The translations under genes and the position numbers were made by a program. 64,000 nt of DNA from Flavobacterium micromati. GTDB lineage: Bacteria > Bacteroidota > Bacteroidia > Flavobacteriales > Flavobacteriaceae. The stretch spans positions 431,864 to 495,863 of the forward strand of contig NZ_FQWF01000001.1 of assembly GCF_900129585.1 (NCBI RefSeq), given 5' to 3'. Shown one piece after another: positions 9,101-17,852 of the stretch; the stretch's first letter is position 1, and the number at the start of each line of letters is the position of its first letter. The notes under the pieces were generated by a model. That model worked only from the letters and a program-made list of their open reading frames with translations, had not been told where the DNA came from and searched no databases.

Positions 9101-9629
9101 CTTTGTACATCAAATCCTTGTTGTAGATTTGTTTCAAAATCCACCAAACCGATTCCATATATTTAGATTTGTAAGTCACATATGGATCTTCCATATCTAC
9201 CCAGTAGCCCATTTTTTCGGTCAAATCATTCCACACATCCGTATAACGCATTACGGTTTTTTTACACGCTTCGTTATATTCTTCGATGGAAATTGTTTTT
9301 CCTATATCTTCTTTAGTAATTCCTAATTCCTTTTCAGTGCCTAATTCTACTGGTAAACCGTGAGTATCCCAGCCCGCTTTACGCTTTACTTGGAATCCTT
9401 TTTGAGTTTTATATCGGCAAAAAATATCTTTTATAGCACGCGCCATTACATGATGAATTCCTGGTAATCCATTTGCCGAAGGCGGCCCTTCAAAAAACAC
9501 GAATGGCTGATTGCCTTCGCGAGTGTTTACACTTTTCTCAAATATGTTTTCTTTCTTCCAAAAATCAAGTACTTCTGACGCTACAGTTGGTAAGTCAAGT
9601 CCTTTGTATTCAGTAAATTTTGTGCTCAT
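6174..9629 (-). CDS. ileS: Isoleucine--tRNA ligase
   Basis: This class I aminoacyl-tRNA synthetase charges tRNA-Ile. At 1151 aa it is the long form found in Bacteroidota. The HIGH-type motif is GLPGIHHVMAR (about 55-65) and the KMSKR loop is GQKMSKRLG (about 695-703). The editing (CP1) domain lies between them, including LAWTTTPWTLPSNT. Two short in-frame segments, SPLTPEGVIG (about 215-225) and SVPPLGARG (about 317-325), are encoded by palindromic intergenic-type repeats and lie in or beside the editing domain. The gene heads the ileS-dksA-lspA operon. A TACTTTCG element at about 9655-9662 on the minus strand may be the -7 box. Confidence 0.97.
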   Translation of the reverse strand: MSTKFTEYKGLDLPTVASEVLDFWKKENIFEKSVNTREGNQPFVFFEGPPSANGLPGIHHVMARAIKDIFCRYKTQKGFQVKRKAGWDTHGLPVELGTEKELGITKEDIGKTISIEEYNEACKKTVMRYTDVWNDLTEKMGYWVDMEDPYVTYKSKYMESVWWILKQIYNKDLMYKGYTIQPYSPKAGTGLSSHEVNQPGSYRDVTDTTVVAQFKSPLTPEGVIGNSIAKAFALETSFLDNLGDTFFLAWTTTPWTLPSNTALTVGPKIDYVIVRTINQYTFLPTNVILAKNLVGKQFDKKFFQTENEEDFVNFSSVPPLGARGLPYQVLAECKGADLVNIRYEQLMPLVLPYQNAENAFRVIAGDFVTTEDGTGIVHTSPTFGADDARVAKEATPEVPPLLVLDEYGTPVPLVDLQGKFVKGLGNLSNKYVKNEYYIDGEAPERSVDVEIAIQLKEENKAFKVEKYVHSYPHCWRTDKPILYYPLDSWFIKISEVKDRMFDLNETINWKPKATGEGRFGNWLKNANDWNLSRSRFWGIPLPIWRTEDKQEEILIGSVEELYKEIEKSIAAGFQKENPFEGFEIGNMAESNYDLVDLHKNVVDQITLVSASGKPMIREADLIDVWFDSGSMPYAQWHYPFENKDKIDQNKDFPADFIAEGVDQTRGWFYTLHAIGTLVFDKVAYKNVVSNGLVLDKNGQKMSKRLGNAADPFETLKEYGADATRWYMISNANPWDNLKFDLEGIAEVRRKFFGTLYNTYSFFSLYANIDGFKYAEAEIPLSERPEIDQWIISELNTLIKEVDGFYADYEPTKAARAISEFVQENLSNWYVRLCRRRFWKGEYAQDKIAAYQTLYTCLLTISKLGAPIAPFFMDRLYRDLTLATHSEEFSSVHLSDFPKYVENFVDKSLESKMQKAQIISSLVLSLRKKEMIKVRQPLQKVMIPVLDENQRAEIEAVSDLIKAEVNVKEIVLLDDASGILVKQIKPNFKALGPRFGKDMGLISKEIQNFSKNQINQLDKNGTLEIVIAGNNVLLTQDDVEITSQDIEGWLVANSNGITVALDITISEELKQEGIARELVNRIQNIRKDSGFEVTDKIKVQLKRNGPLEIAILKNEDYIKSETLTSDLVFVDEIAKGIEIEFDEIKTMILISK
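8653..8681. repeat. C/G-rich palindromic repeat inside ileS (copy 1)
   Basis: The sequence AGCCCCCTAGCCCCC-AAAGGGGGAA is a copy of the palindrome at 24394-24417, differing by about one base, but lies within ileS and is read in frame as SVPPLGARG. A repeat of intergenic type inside a core gene is unusual. Confidence 0.8.
8953..8986. repeat. C/G-rich palindromic repeat inside ileS (copy 2)
   Basis: On the coding strand this reads AAGCCCCCTAACTCCCGAAG and then a G-poor right arm, so the palindrome is partly decayed. It is translated as KSPLTPEGVIG. It belongs to the same family as the copy at 8653, about 300 bp away. Confidence 0.7.
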
Positions 9630-9902
9630 TTTATCCTTTTCTTTAATCGTGGTGCGAAAGTAAGGAATTTTAAGTAAAGATGAAAGAGATTAGAATAAAG
9701 AGAAATAGTAGCACATAAACTAGAATTTCTACGATATTGGGTATTCTTTAATTTTGGATAAAACTATAAACTGTAGATAATGAAAATTATAATTCTAACA
9801 TTTATTTGGCTATTGAGTGCCACTAAATAGAGAAAATAAATTACTTTTTTATCAGAATTATCGTTTATTTTATTACTTTTGAAAAAATTTTAAAACTAAA
9901 AT

Positions 9903-10700
9903 ATGAAAACAAAATTACTTATTTTATGCTTAGTGGTTGCAAGTAGTGTTCAAAGCCAAAATTTACTTCAAAATCCTAGTTTTGAACAATTTTCGGGAAA
10001 CATTCCAAATTCTTGGACGATTACTAATGGCTCGTCTCAAAAGGAAACTACAACAATTAAAGAAGGTTTAGCAAGTTTAAACGGGCTTCCAGAGAGCTTA
10101 TCTCCTTTTTTTGCCCCTGCTTTTCGGATTTCTCAAGACTTCACATTAAGTGATATTGAAATTTACACCTTAAAATTTGATTATTACATACCAGGGAGCG
10201 TTTTCACTAATAATATTGACCAAATTGGATTTGAACTTCGCTTAATCAATCCTGCAGATGCGTTTTTCTTTCCCAGTCCTGCTAATTTAACTCCCGCTTT
10301 TGGTGAATGGAAAACTGTGGAGTTAGATTTTAAAATTCTTGCTTTTAGAGGGTCTGCAACATCCACAGTAATAGAACTGACTTTAGCGGCAGGATCAAGT
10401 CCTGGATTTACTGGAACAAATGCATTTTTTGATAATGTGATTGTTGCAAAAAAAAGTACTTTAACAACAACAGATTTTGAAAAGCAAGACAATCCAATTT
10501 TATATATTTCTAGAGAAGAAATAAAATTAAATAGTGGATATAAAGACTCTTCTTATGTTATTTATTCCTTAGATGGTAAAGCTATAAAAAGAGGTAAAAA
10601 CGTTTCCTCTGATGGAATTGGAATTTCAGAATTGAGTAGGGGTGTTTATCTTTTAAAATTAAATGACCTCAGCACTTCAGTTAAGTTCATAAAAGAATAA
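9903..10700 (+). CDS. Secreted protein with carbohydrate-binding-like domain and T9SS sorting tail
   Basis: This 265-aa protein has a signal peptide (MKTKLLILCLVVASSVQSQ). A beta-rich domain starts NLLQNPSFEQFSGNIPNSW, typical of CBM- or jelly-roll-like modules at the N-terminus of exported Bacteroidota proteins. The C-terminal 75 residues (GKAIKRGK ... GVYLLKLNDLS ... KFIKE) match a type A T9SS sorting domain, which directs export across the outer membrane. No catalytic residues are recognised. A TACTTTTG -7-like element is at 9874-9881, 22 bp before the ATG, without a clear TTG at -33. The ligand is unknown. Confidence 0.8.
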   Translation: MKTKLLILCLVVASSVQSQNLLQNPSFEQFSGNIPNSWTITNGSSQKETTTIKEGLASLNGLPESLSPFFAPAFRISQDFTLSDIEIYTLKFDYYIPGSVFTNNIDQIGFELRLINPADAFFFPSPANLTPAFGEWKTVELDFKILAFRGSATSTVIELTLAAGSSPGFTGTNAFFDNVIVAKKSTLTTTDFEKQDNPILYISREEIKLNSGYKDSSYVIYSLDGKAIKRGKNVSSDGIGISELSRGVYLLKLNDLSTSVKFIKE

Positions 10701-10721
10701 TTTTCTTTTACAACATTAAGA

Positions 10722-10755
10722 AAGGGTTGAATTTAAACTATTTAATTTGACCCTT
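10722..10755. terminator. Bidirectional terminator between convergent genes
   Basis: A hairpin with arms AAGGGTTGAATTTAAA and TTTAATTTGACCCTT (two mismatches, 4-nt loop) sits between the T9SS cargo gene and recO. T tails are short, so its strength is uncertain. Confidence 0.6.
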
Positions 10756-10791
10756 CGTTATTATTAAAAATTTTGAGTTTATGGGACAACT

Positions 10792-11505
10792 TTAAGAAAA
10801 AACTTCTTTCAAAACATCTAATGATTTTGGTTTTTTAAAACCGTCCAAGTGGAAGCTATAATAATCAATTAATATTCGCAAAACAATTTGTCGTTCAATG
10901 ACATGGAATATTTTTTGACTGTTTTCGAATTTTAAATCAAACAGTTTTTTAAATAAATTACTTTCATGTTCTGTAAGCGAACTAATAGCGAGAAACGGAG
11001 TAAATATGCCTTCATTCATTTCAAAAAAAGGCATGTCGATATCAGAAGTATCTGGATAAAAACCTAAATATTTTGTAATTTCTAGCAATAAAATTAAATG
11101 AAAATTGGCGATTTCGTCATGATTGTCCAACCAATTTAAAGCCGCTTCCAGAAAATTAAAAAGTGGCTCATTGGTTTCTTCTTCATGAATAGAATGGTGC
11201 AACATTTCTGAAATAAACATTACAATTGTGCTTTTGTAGATATCAGAATGTATAGAATGAAAAGCCGACGCTATTTTGATCTCCTTGAAATTTTCTAAAG
11301 TCCCTTTGTTTTTATGAACCGCTTCTATCTCAAGTATAGTCAGTGGTTGAAAATATGCGATTTTTTGGCTCGCCTTCCGACTCGAAAAAGCATCACGCAC
11401 AAAATAGGATTTCAAACCGTGCGAGAGCGTAAAACATTTTACAATCAAGCTTTTCTCCTGAAATTTTAACGCTGAAATAACGATTGCTTTTGTTTTGACT
11501 TGCAC
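10792..11505 (-). CDS. recO: DNA repair protein RecO
   Basis: RecO works with RecF and RecR to load RecA on SSB-coated gaps. The 237-aa protein has the N-terminal OB fold (MQVKTKAIVISALKFQEKSLIV, then GLKSYFVRDAFSSRK and FQPLTILEIE). The helical C-terminal region (about 85-237) lacks the CxxC zinc-finger residues of many RecO proteins. It lies 35 bp beyond the porZ start side in the same orientation as porZ, an arrangement I recall from other flavobacteria. Confidence 0.92.
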   Translation of the reverse strand: MQVKTKAIVISALKFQEKSLIVKCFTLSHGLKSYFVRDAFSSRKASQKIAYFQPLTILEIEAVHKNKGTLENFKEIKIASAFHSIHSDIYKSTIVMFISEMLHHSIHEEETNEPLFNFLEAALNWLDNHDEIANFHLILLLEITKYLGFYPDTSDIDMPFFEMNEGIFTPFLAISSLTEHESNLFKKLFDLKFENSQKIFHVIERQIVLRILIDYYSFHLDGFKKPKSLDVLKEVFS

Positions 11506-11540
11506 TTTTTAGGATTTGGTATTTCTTTTCTTTGGAATTT

Positions 11541-13829
11541 TTATCGGATAATCATCACTTTTTTGACCTTAGTTTCCACGCCGTCTTGTGCCGAAACAAA
11601 AATCATATACACTCCAGATGCCACTTTATATTTGCCAAAAGCGGTTGTGTCCCATTCAATTGTACCACCTTCGGAGGTAGTTTCATAAACTAGATTTCCA
11701 CCAATATCAGTAATTTTAATATTTGCTCTATCTATTAATCCTGTTATTTTAACGGCGCCTTCGTATTCAGGACGCACTGGATTAGGATAAACTATTACAT
11801 TGTTCAAATTATCATTTGCAGCTGTTGCTGTTCCTTTAAAGGAAACAAGTCCTTTATTAGTAGCAATAAAAACTTCGCCCGTTATGCTATTAATACTAAT
11901 ATCATTGATTGTGTTACTAGGTAATGGCGAATTATTCACTGTAAAATGATATTTAGTTTCTTGACCATTTGGAGACACTAAAAACAGTCCTGAATCAGCT
12001 GTGCCAATCCACTTATTATTAGCTCCATCAACAGTTATGTCTGTGATAAATTGTTCAAAAAGCAACTCTTGTGGTAGATCATCTTCCACTATAATTATAG
12101 GATTCGTAGTCATTTGATCGTCGGACTGGTAACTATTTACATTGGATAAAATTCTCAAACCCTTTGTGGTTCCTATCCAAAGCTGGTTTCTTGTATCAAC
12201 CGCCACAGCTCTTACATTCCGAAAAGGTAAATTACCTGTATCAGTTCCTTCAGTAATATTTTTAAATTTATTTGTACTCTCGTTGAAAGCTATAACACCG
12301 TTTTGACTTGATGCTAACCACTTAGTTCCGTTTTTATCAATTGCAATTGTATTAAAATTACTACTCAATACGTCTTTTACAATTGTGCTAGTTGCGAAAC
12401 TTTGCCACTGTCCATTGGTTTTTAGCACTTTTAATCCGTTATTGACTAAACTGTTTGTAACCCAAAGATTTCCTGCTTTGTCAAATGCCGTTCCGTTGAT
12501 CCTTATATCAATATAAGTGGGACCGCCAAAAGTTAGAGATTCCAAACCGCTATTTGTTTGATTGTATAAAATTGCGGGTTCTTCATTTTCAATTTTTAGT
12601 AACCCCGAGAAAAAAGAACTTGCGTATACTTGTTTTTCGTTGTTAGGATTCACTGTGATTTTCGCTAGTGATTTGGCTCCAAAAAGTTTTTCGTAAGGAA
12701 TCTCAAACCAGCCTTTTTCATCAAATTTACTTATTCCATAACTATCTAATGGATAAGGATTATAATTTGAAGCATAATCACCGTAAACGGCCCATAGTTC
12801 TTTTGATGAAGTGGTAATTCCAAATATATTATTCCTTGCAGGTCCACTGGGTGTTATATTATCAAAAGTTGTTGAAAAGGACAGCGATGTCGTTATCAAT
12901 CCATTTTCTTTTGTACCAATGAAAACCGTTTGATTTATTATAGTGGCTGCCATAAAAGCTGGACTAATACCAGCAATTTGCGAAGCATCTATTTGTCGGA
13001 TCAAAGCCATTTGACTATTATAAATACTGACAGTATTAGATGTTGTAACAATAAAACTCGATGCAGTAGCGCGACTATCTAACACTGGCTGCGGCAATTG
13101 AATGATTCCTACGAAAGAACTTGAACCCGCATTAAATCTACTGACATTTGCAGCACTATTTATAGCATATAGATCTTGGCCAAAAGATGCTATGTGAGAC
13201 CAGCTCCCTGCGGCAATTGTTGTCCACTGCCGGTAATCTATTAAATTTTGATTAGTAATATTAGCTCTTCGTATTCCATTTACGGTTACAGCATAAATAA
13301 ATCCATCAAATAGCGCTGTTTGATTTATTTTAATTTCGGCTCCATTGTCACCAATAAAATAACTGTCTCCAAATTGCATAGTAGCCAAATTAAATTGTAC
13401 GATTCCAAAGTCACAGGATATATATATAATTCCGTTAAACTCTAGGAAATGATTAATTTTCTTAATTGCAGCAGGCAATTCTTTATTTAAAATATCGACT
13501 ACATTGATCACAGTCCCATCTGCGTCATTTATAACTATAATTAATCCGTTTTCGTAACCTATAATTGTTTTATTACTTTTAACGCTGTGATAAATTACTG
13601 AAATAGTTTGTCCTGAAAGTCCATCAACAGTATTTGTTGTCTTGATAAAGTTTGTTGATAAATCCTTAGTAAACAAAGCATTTTCAGATGCAGCAAAAAC
13701 AGCTGTGGGAGATTGAGCAAGGCTTTTGATTTCGTTATAAGAGAAATATCCCTGCCACAATAAGTTGTTTTGAGCGAAACTCACTTGTATACAAGATAAA
13801 AACAAAAAATACAAAATGCCTTTTTTCAT
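11541..13829 (-). CDS. porZ: PorZ-like T9SS component: two-component-regulator propeller protein with sorting tail
   Basis: This 762-aa exported protein starts MKKGILYFLFLSCIQVSFAQ, a signal peptide; the ATG at 13829 is preferred over an upstream in-frame start that overlaps a TATATTTG element. The body is two seven-bladed-propeller-like halves with repeated motifs such as GLSGQTISVIY, NLWVTNSLVNNG, GTKWLASSQNGVIAF and QLWIGTTKGLRIL. The last 85 residues (VYPNPVRPEYEG ... GVYMIFVSAQDG) are a type A sorting domain. In Porphyromonas, PorZ belongs to the surface attachment complex that adds A-LPS to T9SS cargo. Architecture and the recO neighbour fit this; the ligand is inferred. Confidence 0.8.
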   Translation of the reverse strand: MKKGILYFLFLSCIQVSFAQNNLLWQGYFSYNEIKSLAQSPTAVFAASENALFTKDLSTNFIKTTNTVDGLSGQTISVIYHSVKSNKTIIGYENGLIIVINDADGTVINVVDILNKELPAAIKKINHFLEFNGIIYISCDFGIVQFNLATMQFGDSYFIGDNGAEIKINQTALFDGFIYAVTVNGIRRANITNQNLIDYRQWTTIAAGSWSHIASFGQDLYAINSAANVSRFNAGSSSFVGIIQLPQPVLDSRATASSFIVTTSNTVSIYNSQMALIRQIDASQIAGISPAFMAATIINQTVFIGTKENGLITTSLSFSTTFDNITPSGPARNNIFGITTSSKELWAVYGDYASNYNPYPLDSYGISKFDEKGWFEIPYEKLFGAKSLAKITVNPNNEKQVYASSFFSGLLKIENEEPAILYNQTNSGLESLTFGGPTYIDIRINGTAFDKAGNLWVTNSLVNNGLKVLKTNGQWQSFATSTIVKDVLSSNFNTIAIDKNGTKWLASSQNGVIAFNESTNKFKNITEGTDTGNLPFRNVRAVAVDTRNQLWIGTTKGLRILSNVNSYQSDDQMTTNPIIIVEDDLPQELLFEQFITDITVDGANNKWIGTADSGLFLVSPNGQETKYHFTVNNSPLPSNTINDISINSITGEVFIATNKGLVSFKGTATAANDNLNNVIVYPNPVRPEYEGAVKITGLIDRANIKITDIGGNLVYETTSEGGTIEWDTTAFGKYKVASGVYMIFVSAQDGVETKVKKVMIIR

Positions 13830-13975
13830 TATTTTGGAGGATAATATTTTACAAATATAGAACAAACGAGAGTCTTAGCATTTTCATATCTAAAGAAATC
13901 CCGAACATCATTTAAATATAATTTGTTAAAAAGTGTTTTAAATTGGACGCACTAAAAAAAAATTTACTACCAATG

Positions 13976-14012
13976 AAAAAGCCTTCCGTCAAATACAAGA
14001 CGGAAGGCTTTT
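13976..14012 (-). terminator. Intrinsic terminator of gdhA
   Basis: A perfect stem AAAAGCCTTCCGTC / GACGGAAGGCTTTT with an 8-nt loop starts 23 bp past the gdhA stop. On the minus strand it ends in a T run. Confidence 0.9.
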
Positions 14013-14034
14013 GAAAACTATATATTATAAAGAT

Positions 14035-15378
14035 TTATACCACTCCTTGTGCAATCATGGCATCAGCCACTTTTACAAAACCAGCAATATTAGCACCTTT
14101 TACGTAGTTTACATATCCTTGATCATCTGCACCATAGTGCTTGCATTGATTGTGAATACCTACCATGATTTCTTTTAATCTAGAATCTACCTCTTCACTT
14201 GTCCAGTTTAAACGAATTGAATTTTGTGTCATTTCTAGACCGGATGCAGCCACACCTCCAGCGTTTGCCGCTTTACCTGGTGCAAAAAGCACTTTAGCTT
14301 GTAAGAATAACTTAATTGCTTCTAATGTACATGGCATATTTGCAGCTTCCGTTACACATATTACGCCATTTGCTATCAAATTCCTAGCGTCTTCTTCATT
14401 TAATTCGTTTTGAGTAGCACAAGGGATAGCAACATCCACTTTTACTTCCCAAACACTTTTCCCTTTATGAAAAACAGCATTTGGATATCTTTCTAAGTAA
14501 GCTTCTGCTCTGTTGTCACCTCTAGCTCTAAGTTCTAGCATAAAGTCAATCTTTTCTCCGGATATTCCTTCTTCATCATATATATATCCGTCAGGACCCG
14601 AAATGGTTACCACTTTACCACCAAGATCGTTTACTTTCAAAGCAACTCCCCAAGCCACGTTACCAAATCCTGAAACGGATACCGTTTTACCTTTAATGTT
14701 CTCACCAATGGTTTTTAACATTTGTTCAGCAAAATATACAACTCCGTAACCTGTAGCTTCTGGTCTAATTAATGAACCACCGTAAGCAAGTCCTTTACCA
14801 GTTAAAACGCCTGTAAACTCATTTTTTATTCTTTTATATTGACCAAACAAATAACCAATTTCTCTTGCTCCAACGCCAATATCACCTGCAGGAACATCTA
14901 ACTGTGGTCCAATGTGTCTGCATAATTCGGTCATGAACGATTGGCAAAAACGCATTACTTCACCATCTGATTTTCCTTGTGGATCAAAATCAGATCCTCC
15001 TTTTCCACCGCCCATAGGCAATGTGGTCAAACTATTTTTAAATACTTGCTCAAATGCTAAAAATTTCAATACTGATAAATTTACAGTATTATGAAAACGA
15101 ATTCCTCCTTTGTATGGTCCAATTGCGGAATTCATTTGTATTCTAAATCCTCTATTAACCTGAATTTCACCTAAATCGTCAACCCATGAAACACGAAATA
15201 TGATAGAGCGTTCTGGTTCAACAATTCTTAATAATAGGTTTTTTCCATCGTATTTTTTTTGTTCTGCAATAAATGGAATGACCGTTTCTGCAAACTCCCT
15301 TACCGCTTGAATAAATTCAGGTTCATTTGGATTTTTGGCTTCAACTTGAGCCATAAAATCATTAATTTTTAGTAACAT
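14035..15378 (-). CDS. gdhA: NADP-specific glutamate dehydrogenase
   Basis: This enzyme makes glutamate from 2-oxoglutarate and ammonia. The 447-aa length fits the hexameric bacterial form. Catalytic Lys126 lies in PMGGGKGGSDFDP, the substrate-binding GGIRFH is at 91-96, and the C-terminal Rossmann domain contains VSGFGNVAWG. The sequence DVPAGDIGVGAREIGYLFGQ is diagnostic of the family. It is monocistronic, with its own strong terminator downstream. Confidence 0.97.
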   Translation of the reverse strand: MLLKINDFMAQVEAKNPNEPEFIQAVREFAETVIPFIAEQKKYDGKNLLLRIVEPERSIIFRVSWVDDLGEIQVNRGFRIQMNSAIGPYKGGIRFHNTVNLSVLKFLAFEQVFKNSLTTLPMGGGKGGSDFDPQGKSDGEVMRFCQSFMTELCRHIGPQLDVPAGDIGVGAREIGYLFGQYKRIKNEFTGVLTGKGLAYGGSLIRPEATGYGVVYFAEQMLKTIGENIKGKTVSVSGFGNVAWGVALKVNDLGGKVVTISGPDGYIYDEEGISGEKIDFMLELRARGDNRAEAYLERYPNAVFHKGKSVWEVKVDVAIPCATQNELNEEDARNLIANGVICVTEAANMPCTLEAIKLFLQAKVLFAPGKAANAGGVAASGLEMTQNSIRLNWTSEEVDSRLKEIMVGIHNQCKHYGADDQGYVNYVKGANIAGFVKVADAMIAQGVV

Positions 15379-15654
15379 AAATTTTATTTATAATTAATTT
15401 AAGAAAACGATTTCGTAATAATCGCCAAAGATACATTTTTATAAAAATATCGAACTAAATCACCTTAATTTCTCGATAGAATTATCTTTTTAGTAACAAT
15501 TCACAAACAAACCTGTTTTAAACCGATTTTTTTAAAGAAACTGCGCACATTTTCTTATCCAAATAACATTTTAAATGATTTTTTTATTTTTAAAAAATTA
15601 TTTTAATGAATGATGTTTTTATATATTTGCCTAGATTTGCAACTTTACTATCTG

Positions 15655-16455
15655 ATGATTAAACAAATAACAACCTGCATGCTACTTTTTATTGGTTTTT
15701 CTAATAATTTGAAAGCTCAATTTGATGGTTTTTCTCATGAAATAGGAATCATCGCAGGACCCGTGGCCTTCCAATCAGATTATGGAGAACGCTATGATTT
15801 TTCTACTAATGCTGGAAACTCCGGAATAGGTATTGGTTTGGTGCATTATTTGAATTTTACATTTGACTCCAATTATAATTATACTTCCCGATCTTATTTT
15901 AATGACCATTTTAAGTTGAGATCAGAACTCTCTTTTGTTTCATCTAAATTGAATCATTTTGGCGAATTTGTAGATCCCAGTAAAATCTCTCTTGATGCAC
16001 AACAACTTCGTGCCATGTCAGGCAGCACAACTGTAACAAATTTAGGTACTCAAATTGAATTTTTCCCTTTAAGTATTCGCGACTTTTCAGCGGTTATTGG
16101 TAGTTTTGCTCCATTTGTTAGTTTTGGAGGTCAAATTAGTTATTACAGCGCAAAAGCTTCTTCAACCCTTGGTCCATTAGGAACTCCAGCCACAACATTT
16201 CCAAAGTACTTAACACCATCTGAGGGTCGACCTCATGGATTTTCAACAGAAAGCGCTACGGTATGGTCTTTAGTGTCTAGTGTTGGGACGCGTTATAAAC
16301 TAAACGATTCTGCCGATTTAATGGTCGATTTGAAATTACAATATTATTTCTCAAATTGGGTTGATGGATTAAATCCTAATCCTGAAATATATAAAGAAAA
16401 TAAAGCGAATGACTGGTTAATCTGGTTTAGTGTAGGTTACATCTACTACTTATAG
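15655..16455 (+). CDS. Predicted outer-membrane beta-barrel-like protein (flavobacterial family)
   Basis: Start 15655 gives a signal peptide (MIKQITTCMLLFIGFSNNLKAQ) and 266 aa. An upstream in-frame ATG at 15610 is rejected because a TATATTTG -7-like element (15622-15629) lies after it. The mature protein is rich in alternating hydrophobic strands (FDGFSHEIGIIAGPVAFQSDY, LVHYLNFTF, LRSELSFVSS) and ends in aromatic residues (WFSVGYIYYL), as in small outer-membrane barrels. I recall a flavobacterial family named THC0290_0291 with this opening; function is unknown. It ends at a strong bidirectional terminator. Confidence 0.72.
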   Translation: MIKQITTCMLLFIGFSNNLKAQFDGFSHEIGIIAGPVAFQSDYGERYDFSTNAGNSGIGIGLVHYLNFTFDSNYNYTSRSYFNDHFKLRSELSFVSSKLNHFGEFVDPSKISLDAQQLRAMSGSTTVTNLGTQIEFFPLSIRDFSAVIGSFAPFVSFGGQISYYSAKASSTLGPLGTPATTFPKYLTPSEGRPHGFSTESATVWSLVSSVGTRYKLNDSADLMVDLKLQYYFSNWVDGLNPNPEIYKENKANDWLIWFSVGYIYYL

Positions 16456-16470
16456 AAAAATTTTCTGATA

Positions 16471-16513
16471 AAAAAAACTCCAATTCTGAACATTTTAGAA
16501 TTGGAGTTTTTTT
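16471..16513. terminator. Bidirectional intrinsic terminator
   Basis: A perfect 17-bp stem AAAAAAACTCCAATTCT / AGAATTGGAGTTTTTTT with a 9-nt loop separates convergent genes and has T runs on both strands. Confidence 0.93.
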
Positions 16514-16523
16514 GTTATTTATT

Positions 16524-17669
16524 TTAAGCTAATGCTTGTTTTAAATCCTCAATTAAATCATCGGCATCTTCAATACCTACGCTTAATCGAACTAAGTCAT
16601 CGGTTATTCCTATTTCTTTTCGTTTTTCTTCAGGTATAGATGCATGCGTCATCAAGGCTGGGTGATTCGCTAATGATTCGACTCCACCTAATGATTCAGC
16701 AAGTGTAAAAACTTTTACTTTTTCTAGAAAGTCAATTGCATCTTCTTTTTTACCTGAAACAAAAGTAAAAGATACCATTCCCCCAAAACCGCTCATTTGC
16801 TTTTTTGCAATTTCATGATACGGATGGCTTGGTAATCCTGGATAATAAACTGTTTTAACTTTAGGGTGATTATTTAAAAATTCAACAACTTTCGCTCCAT
16901 TTTCACAATGTCTTTGAACTCGTAAATGCAGCGTTTTTATTCCTCTTAGAACCAAGAAACTGTCCATTGGTCCAAGTGTTGCACCTGTTGCAAACTGCTG
17001 AAAATGCAATTGTTCACCAAGAGCCTCGTCTTTTACAATTAGTGCTCCCGCTATAACATCAGAATGTCCACCAAGATATTTTGTCGCTGAGTGCATTACA
17101 ATATCTGCTCCTAAATCTAAAGGTTTTTGCAAATAGGGCGTTGCAAACGTATTGTCTACCGCAAAAAGGATTTTTTTCTCTTTTGTGATTTTAGCAATTT
17201 CCTGAATATCAGCCAATTTCATCAACGGATTTGTTGGCGTTTCTACCCAAACCAATTTGGTGTTTTCATTGATTAATGATTTAAATTTTTCTAAATCATT
17301 CATATCAACAAAATGGAATTTTATTCCTGAATCTTTATAAATGCGGGTGAACATTCTATAGGTACCACCGTATAAATCGTCCATCGCAATGATTTCATCA
17401 CCAGCTTTGAAAGAACGCAAAACGCAATCAGTTGCTGCTAATCCTGAGGAAAAAGCTAATCCGCGCGTTCCATTTTCAATACTAGCCAATGCATTTTCGA
17501 GAGCAGTTCGAGTAGGATTTGCAGCCCTACTGTATTCGTAATCTGGATTTAATGGTTGGCCAGGACTTGTTTGTATAAATGTTGATGTTTGGTAAACCGG
17601 AGGCATAACTGCTCCTGTGCTTGGGTCGTGATGCTGCCCACCGTGAATAACCTTGGTATTAAATTTCAT
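16524..17669 (-). CDS. Cystathionine gamma-synthase/lyase-type PLP enzyme
   Basis: This member of the Cys/Met-metabolism PLP family handles gamma-elimination or replacement between homoserine esters, cystathionine and related thiols. The 381-aa protein carries the PLP Lys197 in MHSATKYLGGHSD, the phosphate-binding FSSGLAA (73-79) and the YSRAANPTR motif (46-54). The sequence alone does not separate synthase (MetB) from lyase (MetC/CGL); the synthase name is customary in Flavobacterium. No methionine-pathway genes adjoin. It shares the 16471 terminator. Confidence 0.9.
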   Translation of the reverse strand: MKFNTKVIHGGQHHDPSTGAVMPPVYQTSTFIQTSPGQPLNPDYEYSRAANPTRTALENALASIENGTRGLAFSSGLAATDCVLRSFKAGDEIIAMDDLYGGTYRMFTRIYKDSGIKFHFVDMNDLEKFKSLINENTKLVWVETPTNPLMKLADIQEIAKITKEKKILFAVDNTFATPYLQKPLDLGADIVMHSATKYLGGHSDVIAGALIVKDEALGEQLHFQQFATGATLGPMDSFLVLRGIKTLHLRVQRHCENGAKVVEFLNNHPKVKTVYYPGLPSHPYHEIAKKQMSGFGGMVSFTFVSGKKEDAIDFLEKVKVFTLAESLGGVESLANHPALMTHASIPEEKRKEIGITDDLVRLSVGIEDADDLIEDLKQALA

Positions 17670-17799
17670 ATCGGTATAATTTATTTTTTAATAGTCAAAT
17701 ATGCTAGCGCCATTTAATTTATTGGTACTTATTTTATTTCAGGCGATTTCAAAATTTAATTTTTGAAGCAAAATTGTTTTGCAAATTTACTTTTTAATT

Positions 17800-17831
17800 T
17801 TGTCTAAGCAAGAAACAACAAACTACCTTTG
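17800..17831 (+). promoter_or_regulatory. Bacteroidota-type promoter for the DUF3298 gene
   Basis: A TTG at 17800-17802, a 21-nt spacer and TACCTTTG at 17824-17831 fit the flavobacterial TTG / TAnnTTTG consensus (spacer 17-23 nt). The element ends 21 bp before the ATG at 17853. Confidence 0.6.
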
Positions 17832-17852
17832 TTTTTAATTAACATTTGTTAA